From Curtobacterium sp. 9128 (GTDB taxonomy: Bacteria; Actinomycetota; Actinomycetes; Actinomycetales; Microbacteriaceae): 64,000 nucleotides of DNA. Shown here piece by piece: positions 1 to 7,675 of the stretch. The DNA lies in the NCBI RefSeq assembly GCF_900086645.1, contig NZ_LT576451.1:1302001-1366000 (forward strand), written 5' to 3'. Position 1 is the first letter of the stretch. Every line of letters starts with the position of its first letter. A program made the position numbers and the translations under genes. Under the pieces are notes generated by a model. That model worked only from the letters and a program-made list of their open reading frames with translations, had not been told where the DNA came from and ran no database searches.

Positions 1-147
1 GTGGTCGACGGGGCCGTGCACTTCGTCGGCGGCCCGAGCTCGCACCTCCTCGCCCACTACGCCGACGCCACCCACCTGGTCCACGTGCCCGTCGGCACGG
101 CAGCCGTCGAACCCGGCGACCCCCTCACCGTCTGGAGCATCCGATGA
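1..147 (+). CDS. moeA: Molybdopterin molybdenumtransferase MoeA, C-terminal end (partial)
   Basis: Frame 1 is open from the window edge to a TGA and gives 48 residues ending in GDPLTVWSIR. This looks like the C-terminal beta-barrel (domain IV) of MoeA, the enzyme that inserts molybdate into adenylated molybdopterin in the cytoplasm. The stop overlaps the moaC start as ATGA (144-147), so the two genes are translationally coupled. The identification rests on context (moaC, mogA and moaE follow) and on the short tail, because the catalytic part lies outside the window. Confidence 0.7.
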   Translation: MVDGAVHFVGGPSSHLLAHYADATHLVHVPVGTAAVEPGDPLTVWSIR

Positions 148-632
148 CCGACCTGTCCGACTCGTCCGACCTCTCCCACGTCCGGGCAGACGGCAGCGCG
201 CACATGGTCGACGTCTCCGCGAAGGACGTCACCGACCGCTCGGCCACCGCGACCGCGACCCTCGTCACCCGGCCAGACGTCGTGACCAGGATCCTCGACG
301 GGTCGCTGCCCAAGGGCGAGGTCATCGGCACCGCCCGGATCGCGGCGATCATGGCTGTGAAGAAGACCTCCGACCTGATCCCGCTCTGCCACCCGCTGCC
401 CATCGGCGGCGTCCAGGTCGACATCACCGGGGCGGACGACCGCGTGGTCGTCGAGGTGTCGGTGCGCACCACCTCGCGGACGGGCGTCGAGATGGAAGCC
501 CTGACCGGGGCGAGCGTCGGCGTGCTGACCGTGTACGACATGGTGAAGGCCGTCGACCGAGCGGCCACCATCACGGACGTCCGGGTGCTCGAGAAGCACG
601 GCGGACGATCAGGGGACTGGAGCGCACGATGA
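144..632 (+). CDS. moaC: Cyclic pyranopterin monophosphate synthase MoaC
   Basis: MoaC makes cyclic pyranopterin monophosphate from the 3',8-cyclo-GTP produced by MoaA, early in molybdenum-cofactor synthesis. The 162-residue product has the family length (about 160). It carries the signature HMVDVSAKDVTDR near residue 20, KKTSDLIPLCHPLP in the middle, and VYDMVKAVDRA near the end. The Asp and Lys of that last motif match the catalytic pair of the family. The ATG overlaps the moeA stop, and the TGA overlaps the next start as ATGA (629-632), so the gene sits inside a tight operon. Confidence 0.95.
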   Translation: MTDLSDSSDLSHVRADGSAHMVDVSAKDVTDRSATATATLVTRPDVVTRILDGSLPKGEVIGTARIAAIMAVKKTSDLIPLCHPLPIGGVQVDITGADDRVVVEVSVRTTSRTGVEMEALTGASVGVLTVYDMVKAVDRAATITDVRVLEKHGGRSGDWSAR

Positions 633-1156
633 CCGCAGCGCCGAATCGAGCGGGACCGACGAGGGGCCGCGCGGTCGTGGTCGTCGTGTCGACACAGGCC
701 GCCGCCGATCCCGCCCTCGACCGCACCGGGCCCGTCATCGCCGGGTGGCTCCGCGAGCGCGAGTTCACCGTCCCGGAGCCGGTCATCGTCGCGGACGGCG
801 GCCCCGTCGCCGAGACCGTGACCAGTGAGCTCCTCGCCGATGCGCGCGTCGTCATCACCACCGGCGGCACCGGGGTCACCCCGACCGACCGCACCCCGGA
901 AGCTGTCGCACCGCTCCTCGACCTCGAGCTCCCGGGCGTCATCGAGGAGATCCGCCGCCGAGGACTGGCGGGGGCCGGGCCGACGGCGCTCCTCAGCCGC
1001 GGGGTCGCCGGCATCGCCTCAGGGGGAGCGTTCGTCGTCACGCTCCCCGGATCACGCGGCGGTGTCGCTGACGGGCTCGCCGTGCTCGACGGGTTGCTCG
1101 ACCACGTCCTCGCCCAGGTGCACGGCGAGGGACACGCGCCGCGGAGCACCTCGTGA
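629..1156 (+). CDS. mogA: Molybdopterin adenylyltransferase, MoaB/MogA family
   Basis: The 175-residue protein belongs to the MoaB/Mog fold that activates molybdopterin by adenylation before MoeA inserts molybdenum. Visible signatures are the TTGGTGVTPTDRTPEA loop near residue 75, which binds the pterin, and a TLPGSRGG turn near residue 140. The length matches single-domain MoaB/MogA. It overlaps moaC and moaE by four bases each. Sequence reading alone cannot separate the MogA and MoaB names; the role is the same in organisms with one copy. Confidence 0.9.
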   Translation: MTAAPNRAGPTRGRAVVVVVSTQAAADPALDRTGPVIAGWLREREFTVPEPVIVADGGPVAETVTSELLADARVVITTGGTGVTPTDRTPEAVAPLLDLELPGVIEEIRRRGLAGAGPTALLSRGVAGIASGGAFVVTLPGSRGGVADGLAVLDGLLDHVLAQVHGEGHAPRSTS

Positions 1157-1587
1157 CCGGCGGCACGGATCGTGTGGTGCTCGCGGACGTCGTCGGACGG
1201 CCGATCTCCGTCGACGAGGTGTCTGCCGTCGTCGCCACCGACCAGGACGGCGCCGTGGTGACCTTCGCGGGCGTCGTGCGCGACCACGACGACGGCAAGG
1301 GCGTCACCGCGCTGCACTACGAACGGCACCCGAGCGCCGGTGACGTCATCGCCGAGGTCGCGGCCACGATCGCCGCCGAGCACCCCGAGGTCCGGATCGC
1401 CGTCCTGCACCGCGTCGGGTCCCTCGGCGTCGGGGACGTCGCGCTCGCCGCGGCCGTGTCCTCCGCGCATCGCGGGCATGCGTTCGCCGCGTGCGGGGCG
1501 CTCATCGACCTCGTCAAGGAACGGGTGCCGATCTGGAAGCACCAGCGCTTCACGGACGGCTCCGACGAGTGGGTGGCGTCCCTCTGA
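1153..1587 (+). CDS. moaE: Molybdopterin synthase catalytic subunit MoaE
   Basis: MoaE is the large subunit of molybdopterin synthase, which transfers two sulfurs from MoaD thiocarboxylate to cyclic pyranopterin monophosphate. The 144-residue product shows FAGVVRDHDDGKGV near the start, a LHYERHPSAG stretch, and LVKERVPIWKHQ near the C-terminus. The lysines of that last motif correspond to the active-site lysines of the family. It starts with GTG inside the mogA stop (GTGA). MoaD and MoaA are not in the window and may lie upstream. No terminator-like hairpin is obvious in the 45 bases after the stop. Confidence 0.95.
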   Translation: MTGGTDRVVLADVVGRPISVDEVSAVVATDQDGAVVTFAGVVRDHDDGKGVTALHYERHPSAGDVIAEVAATIAAEHPEVRIAVLHRVGSLGVGDVALAAAVSSAHRGHAFAACGALIDLVKERVPIWKHQRFTDGSDEWVASL

Positions 1588-1619
1588 CGCGGGCGTAGCG
1601 CTGGCTCCAAGGCGTTCCA

Positions 1620-1625
1620 TAGAAT
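1620..1625 (+). promoter_or_regulatory. Candidate -10 box (TAGAAT) of a leaderless transcript
   Basis: TAGAAT ends seven bases before the ATG at 1633, and no Shine-Dalgarno sequence lies between them. This spacing suggests a leaderless mRNA for the PLDc_N protein. No convincing -35 box is visible at the expected distance. Confidence 0.45.
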
Positions 1626-1632
1626 CCGGGAC

Positions 1633-2031
1633 ATGAGCGTGCTGTTGCCCGGGCTGACGATCGTCCTGCTGGTGTTCGCCCTGATCGACATCCTGACGAA
1701 GACCGACGACCAGATCCGCGGGCTGCCGAAGATCGCGTGGGTGATCCTCGTCGTGCTGGTCCCGGTCGTCGGCAGCATCGTGTGGTTCGCGATCGGGCAC
1801 GACTGGGCGCCGGGCGACCGGAACCACGGCCGGTACATCGAGCCCACCCGCCACGAGGACTCCTACGCCTCCCTCGGGCACGCCCGGGCAGCGCACGGCG
1901 ACCGGCGGGTGACCACCACCGAGCAGGAACTCGCGGACCTCGATCGCGAGATCGAGTTCTGGGAGGCGAAGGCGCGCCTGAAGCGTGCCAAGGAGGCCGC
2001 CGGCGAGGGCGAGCCGACCCCGGGGAGCTGA
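1633..2031 (+). CDS. PLDc_N domain small membrane protein
   Basis: The 132-residue protein has two hydrophobic segments (about residues 5-24 and 36-57) separated by a short polar loop containing DDQIRGLPKIAWV. This is the layout of the phospholipase D N-terminal (PLDc_N) membrane domain found alone in many actinobacteria. No HKD catalytic motif is present, so it should not be a phospholipase. The C-terminal third is charged and probably helical (TTEQELADLDREIEFWEAKA), suggesting a cytoplasmic coiled-coil tail. Its function is unknown. It is separated from moaE by 45 bases and has its own candidate promoter. Confidence 0.8.
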   Translation: MSVLLPGLTIVLLVFALIDILTKTDDQIRGLPKIAWVILVVLVPVVGSIVWFAIGHDWAPGDRNHGRYIEPTRHEDSYASLGHARAAHGDRRVTTTEQELADLDREIEFWEAKARLKRAKEAAGEGEPTPGS

Positions 2032-2139
2032 CCCGAGCCTCCCGTCCGGTGCCCGCGTCACCCGCGCCGCGCCGCCCGCACCGCCCGCGCCGACTGCCCG
2101 CGCCGCCACTCGCGGACTGACCCCGAACGACGAAGTCGC

Positions 2140-2240
2140 TGTCGTACGACAACGATCCTGTCGCTCCCACGCGCGTGCAACAGTTGCGGGCGCGCGGTTG
2201 CGACAACGTCGATGTCGTACGACAGCGATCCTGTCGTTCC
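2140..2240. repeat. Pair of 28-bp direct repeats with palindromic cores in an intergenic region
   Basis: Two 28-base copies lie at 2140-2167 and 2213-2240 and differ at two positions. Each begins with the palindrome TGTCGTACGACA and continues into CGATCCTGTCG. The 45 bases between them hold smaller inverted pieces (GCAACAGTTGC at about 2177-2187). The 267-base gap 2032-2298 contains no credible gene, although GC-rich frames stay open across it. It may be a REP-like element or a binding region for the ABC-F gene that follows. Confidence 0.6.
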
Positions 2241-2298
2241 GAGTCGGCACCCGCACCCGTCGTTCCGAGTCCCCACCCGCGCCACCTACCCTTGACGC

Positions 2299-4152
2299 GT
2301 GGCACATCTCCTCGGCGCCGAGAACCTGCATCTCGAGTTCCCCACCCGCACCGTCTTCGACAGCGTCACCATCGGCATCGACGAGGGTGACCGCATCGGC
2401 GTCGTCGGCCGGAACGGCGACGGCAAGTCGACGCTCCTCAGCCTGCTCGCGAAGCGCCTCGAACCCGACACCGGCCGTGTGACGCACCGCGGCGGCGTGA
2501 CGGTCGGCGTGCTCGACCAGCGCGACGCCCTGCCGGAGGGCCAGACCGTCGGCGCCGTCGTCGTCGGCGACCGCGAGGAGCACGAGTGGGCCGGCGACCC
2601 GAAGATCCGCGACGTCATCGGCGGACTCGTCTCCGACATCCCGTGGGACGTCCCCGTCGACGACCTCAGCGGTGGACAGCGGCGCCGTGTCGCCCTCGCG
2701 CGCCTGCTCGTCGGCGACTGGGACGTGCTGTTCCTCGACGAGCCCACGAACCACCTCGACGTCGAGGGCATCCAGTGGCTCGCCGAGCACATCAACCGGC
2801 GCTGGTCGCCGAGCCAGGGCGGACTCGTCGTCGTGACGCACGACCGGTGGTTCCTCGACGCCGTGTCGACCGACACGTGGGAGGTCCACGACGGCATCGT
2901 CGAACCCTTCGAGGGCGGCTACGCGGCCTACATCCTGCAGCGCGTCGAGCGTGACCGGCAGGCCGCCGCGAGCGAGCAGCGCCGCCAGAACCTGGCGCGC
3001 AAGGAGCTCGCGTGGCTCCGCCGCGGTGCCCCCGCCCGAACGAGCAAGCCGAAGTTCCGCATCGACGCGGCGAACGCCCTCATCGACGACGTCCCGCCGA
3101 TCCGCGACACCGTCGCCCTGTCGCAGATGGCCACCGCGCGCCTCGGCAAGGACGTCGTCGACCTGATCGACGCCGGCGTGACCTTCCCCGGCGCGCCGGA
3201 GCCCACGATCCGGAGCATCGAGTGGCGCATCGCACCGGGGGAGCGGACCGGCATCCTCGGACCGAACGGCGCCGGCAAGTCGACGCTCCTCGGCCTGGTC
3301 TCGGGGCGCATCCAGCCCACCAGCGGGCGGGTGAAGACGGGCAAGACCGTGCAGGTCGCGGTCCTCGACCAGCAGCTCGCGGACCTGCAGCAGTACGCGG
3401 ACGACCGTGTCCGCGAGGTCGTCGCCCGCAAGAAGACCAGCTACGTCGCCGACGGCAAGGAGATGACGCCGTCACAGCTCCTGGAGCGCCTGGGCTTCAC
3501 GTCCGAGCAGCTCTCCACACCCGTCCGCGACCTCAGCGGCGGGCAGAAGCGTCGCCTGCAGCTCATGCTCATCCTGCTCGACGAGCCGAACGTGCTCATC
3601 CTCGACGAGCCGACGAACGACCTCGACACCGACATGCTCGCCGCGATGGAGGACCTCCTCGACACCTGGCCCGGCACGCTGTTGGTCGTGAGTCACGACC
3701 GGTACCTCCTCGAGCGGGTCACCGACCAGCAGTACGCCGTGCTCGGCGGGCACCTCCGGCACCTGCCGGGCGGCGTCGACGAGTACATGCGGCTCCGGGC
3801 GTCCGGCACCGGCGGGTCCACGGCTTCAGCGGCTGCCGCCGCGACGGCCGGGAGGCCCGACACGGCCGGGGCGGGCTCGTCGCCTGCTCCTGTGGCCGGG
3901 TCCAGTGCGTCGGGTGCGTCCGGCTTGTCCGGTGCTGATCGTCGCGCCGCGGAGAAGGAGATGTCGGCCCTCGACCGCCGCATCGCCCGCGTGGGTGCCG
4001 ACCGCCAGACGGTGCTCGACCTGTTCGCCGCGCACGACCAGTCCGACTACGCCGGGCTAGGGGAGCTGCAGACGAAGCTCGCGACGCTCGAGGCCGAGAT
4101 CGAGCAGCTCGAGGAGCGCTGGCTCGAGGTCGCCGAGCAGCTCGGGGTGTAG
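2299..4152 (+). CDS. ABC-F family ATPase (Uup-like)
   Basis: The 617-residue protein has two ABC domains in one chain and no membrane segments, which defines the ABC-F class of ribosome-associated ATPases. Walker A motifs are GRNGDGKST (from residue 37) and GPNGAGKST (about residue 322). The signature motifs are LSGGQRRRVAL and LSGGQKRRLQL, and each half has an LDEPTN Walker B region. An Ala/Gly/Ser-rich linker (about residues 500-548) leads to a C-terminal coiled coil of the Uup type. The start is GTG at 2299, directly before the conserved MAHLLGAENL. ABC-F proteins act in translation or ribosome rescue, and some give antibiotic resistance. Which role applies here cannot be read from sequence. 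Confidence 0.9.
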   Translation: MAHLLGAENLHLEFPTRTVFDSVTIGIDEGDRIGVVGRNGDGKSTLLSLLAKRLEPDTGRVTHRGGVTVGVLDQRDALPEGQTVGAVVVGDREEHEWAGDPKIRDVIGGLVSDIPWDVPVDDLSGGQRRRVALARLLVGDWDVLFLDEPTNHLDVEGIQWLAEHINRRWSPSQGGLVVVTHDRWFLDAVSTDTWEVHDGIVEPFEGGYAAYILQRVERDRQAAASEQRRQNLARKELAWLRRGAPARTSKPKFRIDAANALIDDVPPIRDTVALSQMATARLGKDVVDLIDAGVTFPGAPEPTIRSIEWRIAPGERTGILGPNGAGKSTLLGLVSGRIQPTSGRVKTGKTVQVAVLDQQLADLQQYADDRVREVVARKKTSYVADGKEMTPSQLLERLGFTSEQLSTPVRDLSGGQKRRLQLMLILLDEPNVLILDEPTNDLDTDMLAAMEDLLDTWPGTLLVVSHDRYLLERVTDQQYAVLGGHLRHLPGGVDEYMRLRASGTGGSTASAAAAATAGRPDTAGAGSSPAPVAGSSASGASGLSGADRRAAEKEMSALDRRIARVGADRQTVLDLFAAHDQSDYAGLGELQTKLATLEAEIEQLEERWLEVAEQLGV

Positions 4153-4159
4153 CGCTCCG

Positions 4160-4597
4160 TTACTCGGGCGTGGCGTCGGACGGCGCGCCCATGCCCGGGT
4201 TCGCGACAACCTCCCACAGATGCCCGTCCGGGTCCTGGAAGAAGCCGGAGTACATGCCCCACGGGCGTGTGTACGGCGGCTCGAGCATCGTCGCGCCAGC
4301 CGCCCGTGCCCGCTCGAGGAACGCGTCCGCGTCGGCGCGAGACTCCACGAAGTGCCCGATCGTGGCGCTCGGGTCGGTCCCGAGTTCCACGCTCGAGTCC
4401 TTCCGCATGTCGTCCCGGCCGTAAACGGACACGATCAGCCCGTCGTCGAGCGTGAACATCGCCGTCGCACCACCCGCGACGGTGTCGGTCGGGGCGTACT
4501 CGGTGCCGATGATGCCGCTGCCCTCGGAGCCGAAGAGCGCGGTGTAGAACGCGGCCGATCGCTCGAGGTCGGCGACGGCGAGGGTGATGGCGTGCAT
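4160..4597 (-). CDS. VOC (glyoxalase/dioxygenase-like) family protein
   Basis: The 145-residue protein has the paired beta-alpha-beta-beta-beta modules of the vicinal oxygen chelate superfamily. The opening MHAITLAVADLERSAAFYTA and the closing FFQDPDGHLWEVVANPG are typical of VOC half-modules. Members include glyoxalases, dioxygenases and antibiotic-binding proteins, and the substrate here is unknown. It converges on the ABC-F gene with only seven bases between the stops, and it is divergent from the GNAT gene, so the 4598-4683 gap must hold both promoters. Confidence 0.85.
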   Translation of the reverse strand: MHAITLAVADLERSAAFYTALFGSEGSGIIGTEYAPTDTVAGGATAMFTLDDGLIVSVYGRDDMRKDSSVELGTDPSATIGHFVESRADADAFLERARAAGATMLEPPYTRPWGMYSGFFQDPDGHLWEVVANPGMGAPSDATPE

Positions 4598-4683
4598 GCG
4601 CCGCAGCGTAGTCGCGGCGCCGATTGGTCGTGACGCCGGCGCTCGCCGGTCCAGGCGATCGTTCGCTCTGGCAGAGTCGAGGG

Positions 4684-5274
4684 ATGACGTGGAACGGGGC
4701 CGACGCGCAACGGTACGGAGGGACGCTGCTCGAGGGGGACCGTGTCCGGCTCCGCGCGCTCGAGGACGACGACCTGCCCGACCTGGTGCGCTGGTGGCAG
4801 GACCCGGAGTGGGCCGTGCTGCAGCAGGTCATCGTGCGACCCCGGCCGGCCGAACCGCTCGCCGAGCAGTTCCGCAGCTGGAGCGGCAACGGCAGCGGCG
4901 GATCCGTCGGCTTCAGCGTCGTCGACCGCTCGTCCGGGATCCTCGTCGGCCACGTGACGCTCTTCGGCGCGACACTCCCCGTCCGTGCCGCCACCCTCGC
5001 CGTGATGATCGGGAGCGAGCACGTCGACCAGGGCTACGGGACGGAGGTGGTCCGGCTGATCACGGCCCACGGGTTCCGCGAGATGGGCCTCAACCGCATC
5101 GAGATCCGCGTCCACGCGTTCAACGAACGCGCGCGAGCCGTGTACGCACGGTCCGGGTACCAGCAGGAGGGCGTGCGACGCGACGCCACCTTCCACGACG
5201 GTCGTTTCCACGACGAGATCGTCATGTCCGCGCTCGCCCGCGAGTGGCATGAGCCGCCGGTGCGTCCGGTCTAG
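4684..5274 (+). CDS. GNAT family N-acetyltransferase (RimJ/RimL-like)
   Basis: The product resembles the Acetyltransf_3 (RimJ/RimL) class, which acetylates protein N-termini or small amines using acetyl-CoA. It has an N-terminal strand LLEGDRVRLRALEDDDLPDL, the acetyl-CoA loop with DQGYGTEVV, and the C-terminal NERARAVYARSGYQQEG hallmark. I chose ATG at 4684 (196 residues), just before the conserved part. An in-frame ATG at 4624 would add 20 residues that look unlike the family. Its TAG stop shares the palindrome CTAG (5271-5274) with the stop of the convergent MarR gene. Confidence 0.85.
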   Translation: MTWNGADAQRYGGTLLEGDRVRLRALEDDDLPDLVRWWQDPEWAVLQQVIVRPRPAEPLAEQFRSWSGNGSGGSVGFSVVDRSSGILVGHVTLFGATLPVRAATLAVMIGSEHVDQGYGTEVVRLITAHGFREMGLNRIEIRVHAFNERARAVYARSGYQQEGVRRDATFHDGRFHDEIVMSALAREWHEPPVRPV

Positions 5275-5765
5275 TCGCCGAGCCCGAGGATGAGGCGTCG
5301 GAGGAGCCCCGCGAGCTGGTCTTGCTCATCGTCGGACACCCCGGCGAGGATGGCCCGCTCCGCACCGAGCAGATCCGCGATCGCCGAGTCCACCGCGCTC
5401 CGACCGGCGTCGGTCAGCGACACCAGGATGCCGCGGCCGTCCTTCGGGTCGGTCCGCCGTGCCACGAGCCCACGTGCCGTCAGTCGGTCCACCCGGTTCG
5501 TCATCGTGCCGCTCGACACCAGGGTCTGCTGCAGGAGCGTCTTCGGGCTCAGCTCGTAGGGTGCACCCGCACGCCGCAGTGCCGACAGCACGTCGAACTC
5601 CCACGGCTCCATGTCGCTCGCGTCGAACGCCGCCCGACGTGCACGATCCAGGTGCCTGGCGAGCCGGTCCACCCGCGACAGCACCTGCAACGGTGCGAAG
5701 TCGAGGTCGTCGCGCTGCCGCCCCCACGCCGCGACGATTCGGTCGACCTCGTCCTCATGCGGCAT
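5271..5765 (-). CDS. MarR family transcriptional regulator
   Basis: The 164-residue product has the MarR winged-helix layout. An N-terminal dimerisation helix contains EVDRIVAAWGRQRDD. The recognition region contains LVSSGTMTNRVDRL (about residues 80-93), and the wing is ARRTDPKDGRGILVSLT. Such regulators usually repress a neighbouring efflux or stress gene in response to aromatic ligands. Here the target is unclear, because the flanking genes are a convergent GNAT and a tRNA. The start is the ATG at 5765, preceded by GGAGGG on the minus strand. Confidence 0.9.
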   Translation of the reverse strand: MPHEDEVDRIVAAWGRQRDDLDFAPLQVLSRVDRLARHLDRARRAAFDASDMEPWEFDVLSALRRAGAPYELSPKTLLQQTLVSSGTMTNRVDRLTARGLVARRTDPKDGRGILVSLTDAGRSAVDSAIADLLGAERAILAGVSDDEQDQLAGLLRRLILGLGD

Positions 5766-5842
5766 CCCTCCATCTTGGCCGAACGCCGCGCGCACGGCCA
5801 CCGTTCCGGTCATGGGAGGATGGACGGGCCCTCCGTGGGCGT

Positions 5843-5914
5843 TCCGCCTTGGTGTAATGGCAGCACGACGGCCTTTGGTGCCGTTAGGTCCGGGTTCGAA
5901 TCCTGGAGGCGGAG
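5843..5914 (+). tRNA. tRNA-Gln (anticodon TTG)
   Basis: A 72-base cloverleaf can be drawn. The acceptor arms TCCGCCT (5843-5849) and AGGCGGA (5907-5913) pair fully, followed by discriminator G (5914). The anticodon stem ACGGC/GCCGT encloses the loop CTTTGGT, giving anticodon TTG for glutamine. The T loop TTCGAAT is standard, with a 5-bp stem containing one G-T pair. CCA is not encoded. There is no integrase or att-like repeat nearby, so this copy does not mark an integrated element. Confidence 0.97.
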
Positions 5915-6173
5915 CTACGCGTCGCTCGCGCACGTGTGGAGGCGCCTCTGCCGACCTGCTTGCCTTCCGTCTCGCGCCGCGTACTCGGCGTCCACAACGC
6001 GAGACGAGTCCGTAGGCTTGACGACGGTCCCGCCGCCGGGACCTGATCATGGACATCACCGCCGATGTGCCGCCCGCCGACGCATCGAAGGACCCGCATT
6101 GCCCACGAACACCGATCGGACGCGCCGTCCGCGCACCCGCACCCCAGAGGACCGCAGCGCGTACACGGTCGGG

Positions 6174-7559
6174 ATGGAGACGACCGCCATCCCCGTGCTC
6201 CCGCCCGACGCCGCGGCACGGAAGCGGTTCGTCCGCGTCGTCGCCGCGGTCGCCGCGGTCGGCGGTGCGCTCTTCGGGTACGACACCGGCGTGATCTCCG
6301 GCGCCCTGCTCTACGTGTCGTCGGACTTCACGCTCAGCGTGTTCGAGGAGGGCATGGTCACGAGTGTCCTCCTCATCGGCGCCGCGGTGGGCGCGCTCGC
6401 CGGTGGTCGGGTGGCGGACCGGGTCGGCCGCCGACTCGCGCTCGTGCTGGCGGGCGTCGTGTTCACCGTCGCGACCGTCGGGTGCGCCTTCGCGCCCGAC
6501 TACGCCGTCCTGCTCGTCAGTCGCGTCGTGCTGGGGCTCGCCGTCGGGGTGTCGTCGATCATCGTCCCGCTGTACATCGCGGAGATGGCACCCGCCGACA
6601 TCCGCGGACGCCTGGTCTCGCTCAACTCGCTGATGATCGTCACGGGGCAGCTCCTCGCGTACCTCGTGAACGCCTGGCTCGCGCAGTACGGCGCATGGCG
6701 CTGGATGCTCGGTCTCGCTGCGATCCCGGCGGTGGTCCTGGTGGTCGGCATGCTCCTGCTGCCGGACACCCCCACGTGGTACCGGATGCGGGGTCGCGCG
6801 GACGACGCACTGCAGGTGCTGCGCCGCACGTACCCGGAGCGTGAGGCGCACCGGCAGCTGCGCACGATCCGCGAGACCCAGGAGTCGCAGTCCGCGGAAC
6901 GCCAGGGATGGAGCGGCTTCCGGGAGCCGTGGGTGCGTCGCTCGGTGCTCATCGCCGTCGGCGTCGCCGTGCTGCAGCAGGCGACGGGCGTCAACACCGT
7001 CATCTACTTCGCGCCGACGCTCCTCGTCGACACTGGGCTGCCGTCGTCTACCGCGGTCGTCGCGACGATCGCGATCGGCGTCATCAGCGTGGTGGCCACG
7101 ATCGTCGGCCTGCGGCTCGTCGACCGGGTCCCGCGCAAGAAGTTGCTCATCGGCGGCTCGCTCGGTGGCGTCGTGTCGCTCGTCGCGCTCGGCTGCACCT
7201 TCCCGCTCACCGAACGCGGCCCCGGTTTCAGCTACCTGACGCTCGGCGTGATGGTGCTGTTCCTGGCATTCCAGCAATCCGCCGTCGCCACGACGACCTG
7301 GCTGATCATCTCCGAGCTCGTTCCCTCGGCGGTCCGGGGGATCGGGATGGGCGTCGCCGGGGTGTTCCTGTGGCTGGCGAACTGGGCCGTGTCGCTCGCG
7401 TTCCTGCCGGTCGTGCACGCCATCGGCGGCGCGTGGACGTTCGTCGCGTTCGCGGCGATCGGCGTCCTCGGTGTCGTGTTCGTGTGGCGCGCCGTGCCGG
7501 AGACCGGCGGCAAGTCGCTGACCGACATCGAACACGAGATGCAGGACGCGACCGACTGA
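6174..7559 (+). CDS. MFS sugar porter (sugar:proton symporter family)
   Basis: The 461-residue protein has 12 predicted membrane helices and the motifs of the sugar porter family: GALFGYDTGVISGALLY in helix 1, RVADRVGRRLAL after helix 2, the AEMAPADIRGRL loop, LQQATGVNTVIYF in helix 7, and VPETGGKSLTDIE at the end. It should carry a hexose, pentose or polyol inward with protons. I used ATG 6174. A TTG at 6099, preceded by GAAGGA at good spacing, would add 25 polar residues and is a serious alternative. The 259-base stretch between the tRNA and this start holds only that leader and no other gene. A long hairpin follows the stop. Confidence 0.9.
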   Translation: METTAIPVLPPDAAARKRFVRVVAAVAAVGGALFGYDTGVISGALLYVSSDFTLSVFEEGMVTSVLLIGAAVGALAGGRVADRVGRRLALVLAGVVFTVATVGCAFAPDYAVLLVSRVVLGLAVGVSSIIVPLYIAEMAPADIRGRLVSLNSLMIVTGQLLAYLVNAWLAQYGAWRWMLGLAAIPAVVLVVGMLLLPDTPTWYRMRGRADDALQVLRRTYPEREAHRQLRTIRETQESQSAERQGWSGFREPWVRRSVLIAVGVAVLQQATGVNTVIYFAPTLLVDTGLPSSTAVVATIAIGVISVVATIVGLRLVDRVPRKKLLIGGSLGGVVSLVALGCTFPLTERGPGFSYLTLGVMVLFLAFQQSAVATTTWLIISELVPSAVRGIGMGVAGVFLWLANWAVSLAFLPVVHAIGGAWTFVAFAAIGVLGVVFVWRAVPETGGKSLTDIEHEMQDATD

Positions 7560-7592
7560 CCGCCGGAGGTCGCCGCGGTGGGCGGTGGCGAT

Positions 7593-7640
7593 GACGGACG
7601 GGAGGCCCGTGGCGATGCCGCCACGGGCCTCCCGTCCGTC
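7593..7640. terminator. Perfect 21-bp stem hairpin, bidirectional terminator (hairpin family copy 1)
   Basis: Arms 7593-7613 and 7620-7640 are perfect reverse complements around the 6-base loop GATGCC. It lies between the convergent MFS and ABC ATPase genes. There is no T-run, so termination may not be of the classic intrinsic type. The stem core GACGGGAGGC recurs in three other junction hairpins in this window. Confidence 0.8.
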
Positions 7641-7675
7641 TGGTGCAGGTTCTCGGGGTGCCGGCCGACGGCCGG

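Noticed and set aside
1..1600. A molybdenum-cofactor riboswitch
   Set aside because: The genes overlap tightly here and there is no leader region inside the window in which such an RNA could lie.
571..2889. A 772-codon minus-strand frame crossing the moaC-moaE region and the intergenic repeat
   Set aside because: It lies opposite conserved molybdenum-cofactor genes and an ABC-F gene. It stays open only because of high GC content.
5843..5914. tRNA-Gln as an integration site for a mobile element
   Set aside because: No integrase, no repeat of the tRNA 3' end and no change in gene type beside it.
5271..7535. A 754-codon open frame on the minus strand
   Set aside because: Only its last 164 codons (the MarR gene) look like a protein. 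The rest is antisense to the tRNA and the MFS gene and rich in Arg, Asp and His, as expected of a GC-rich shadow frame.
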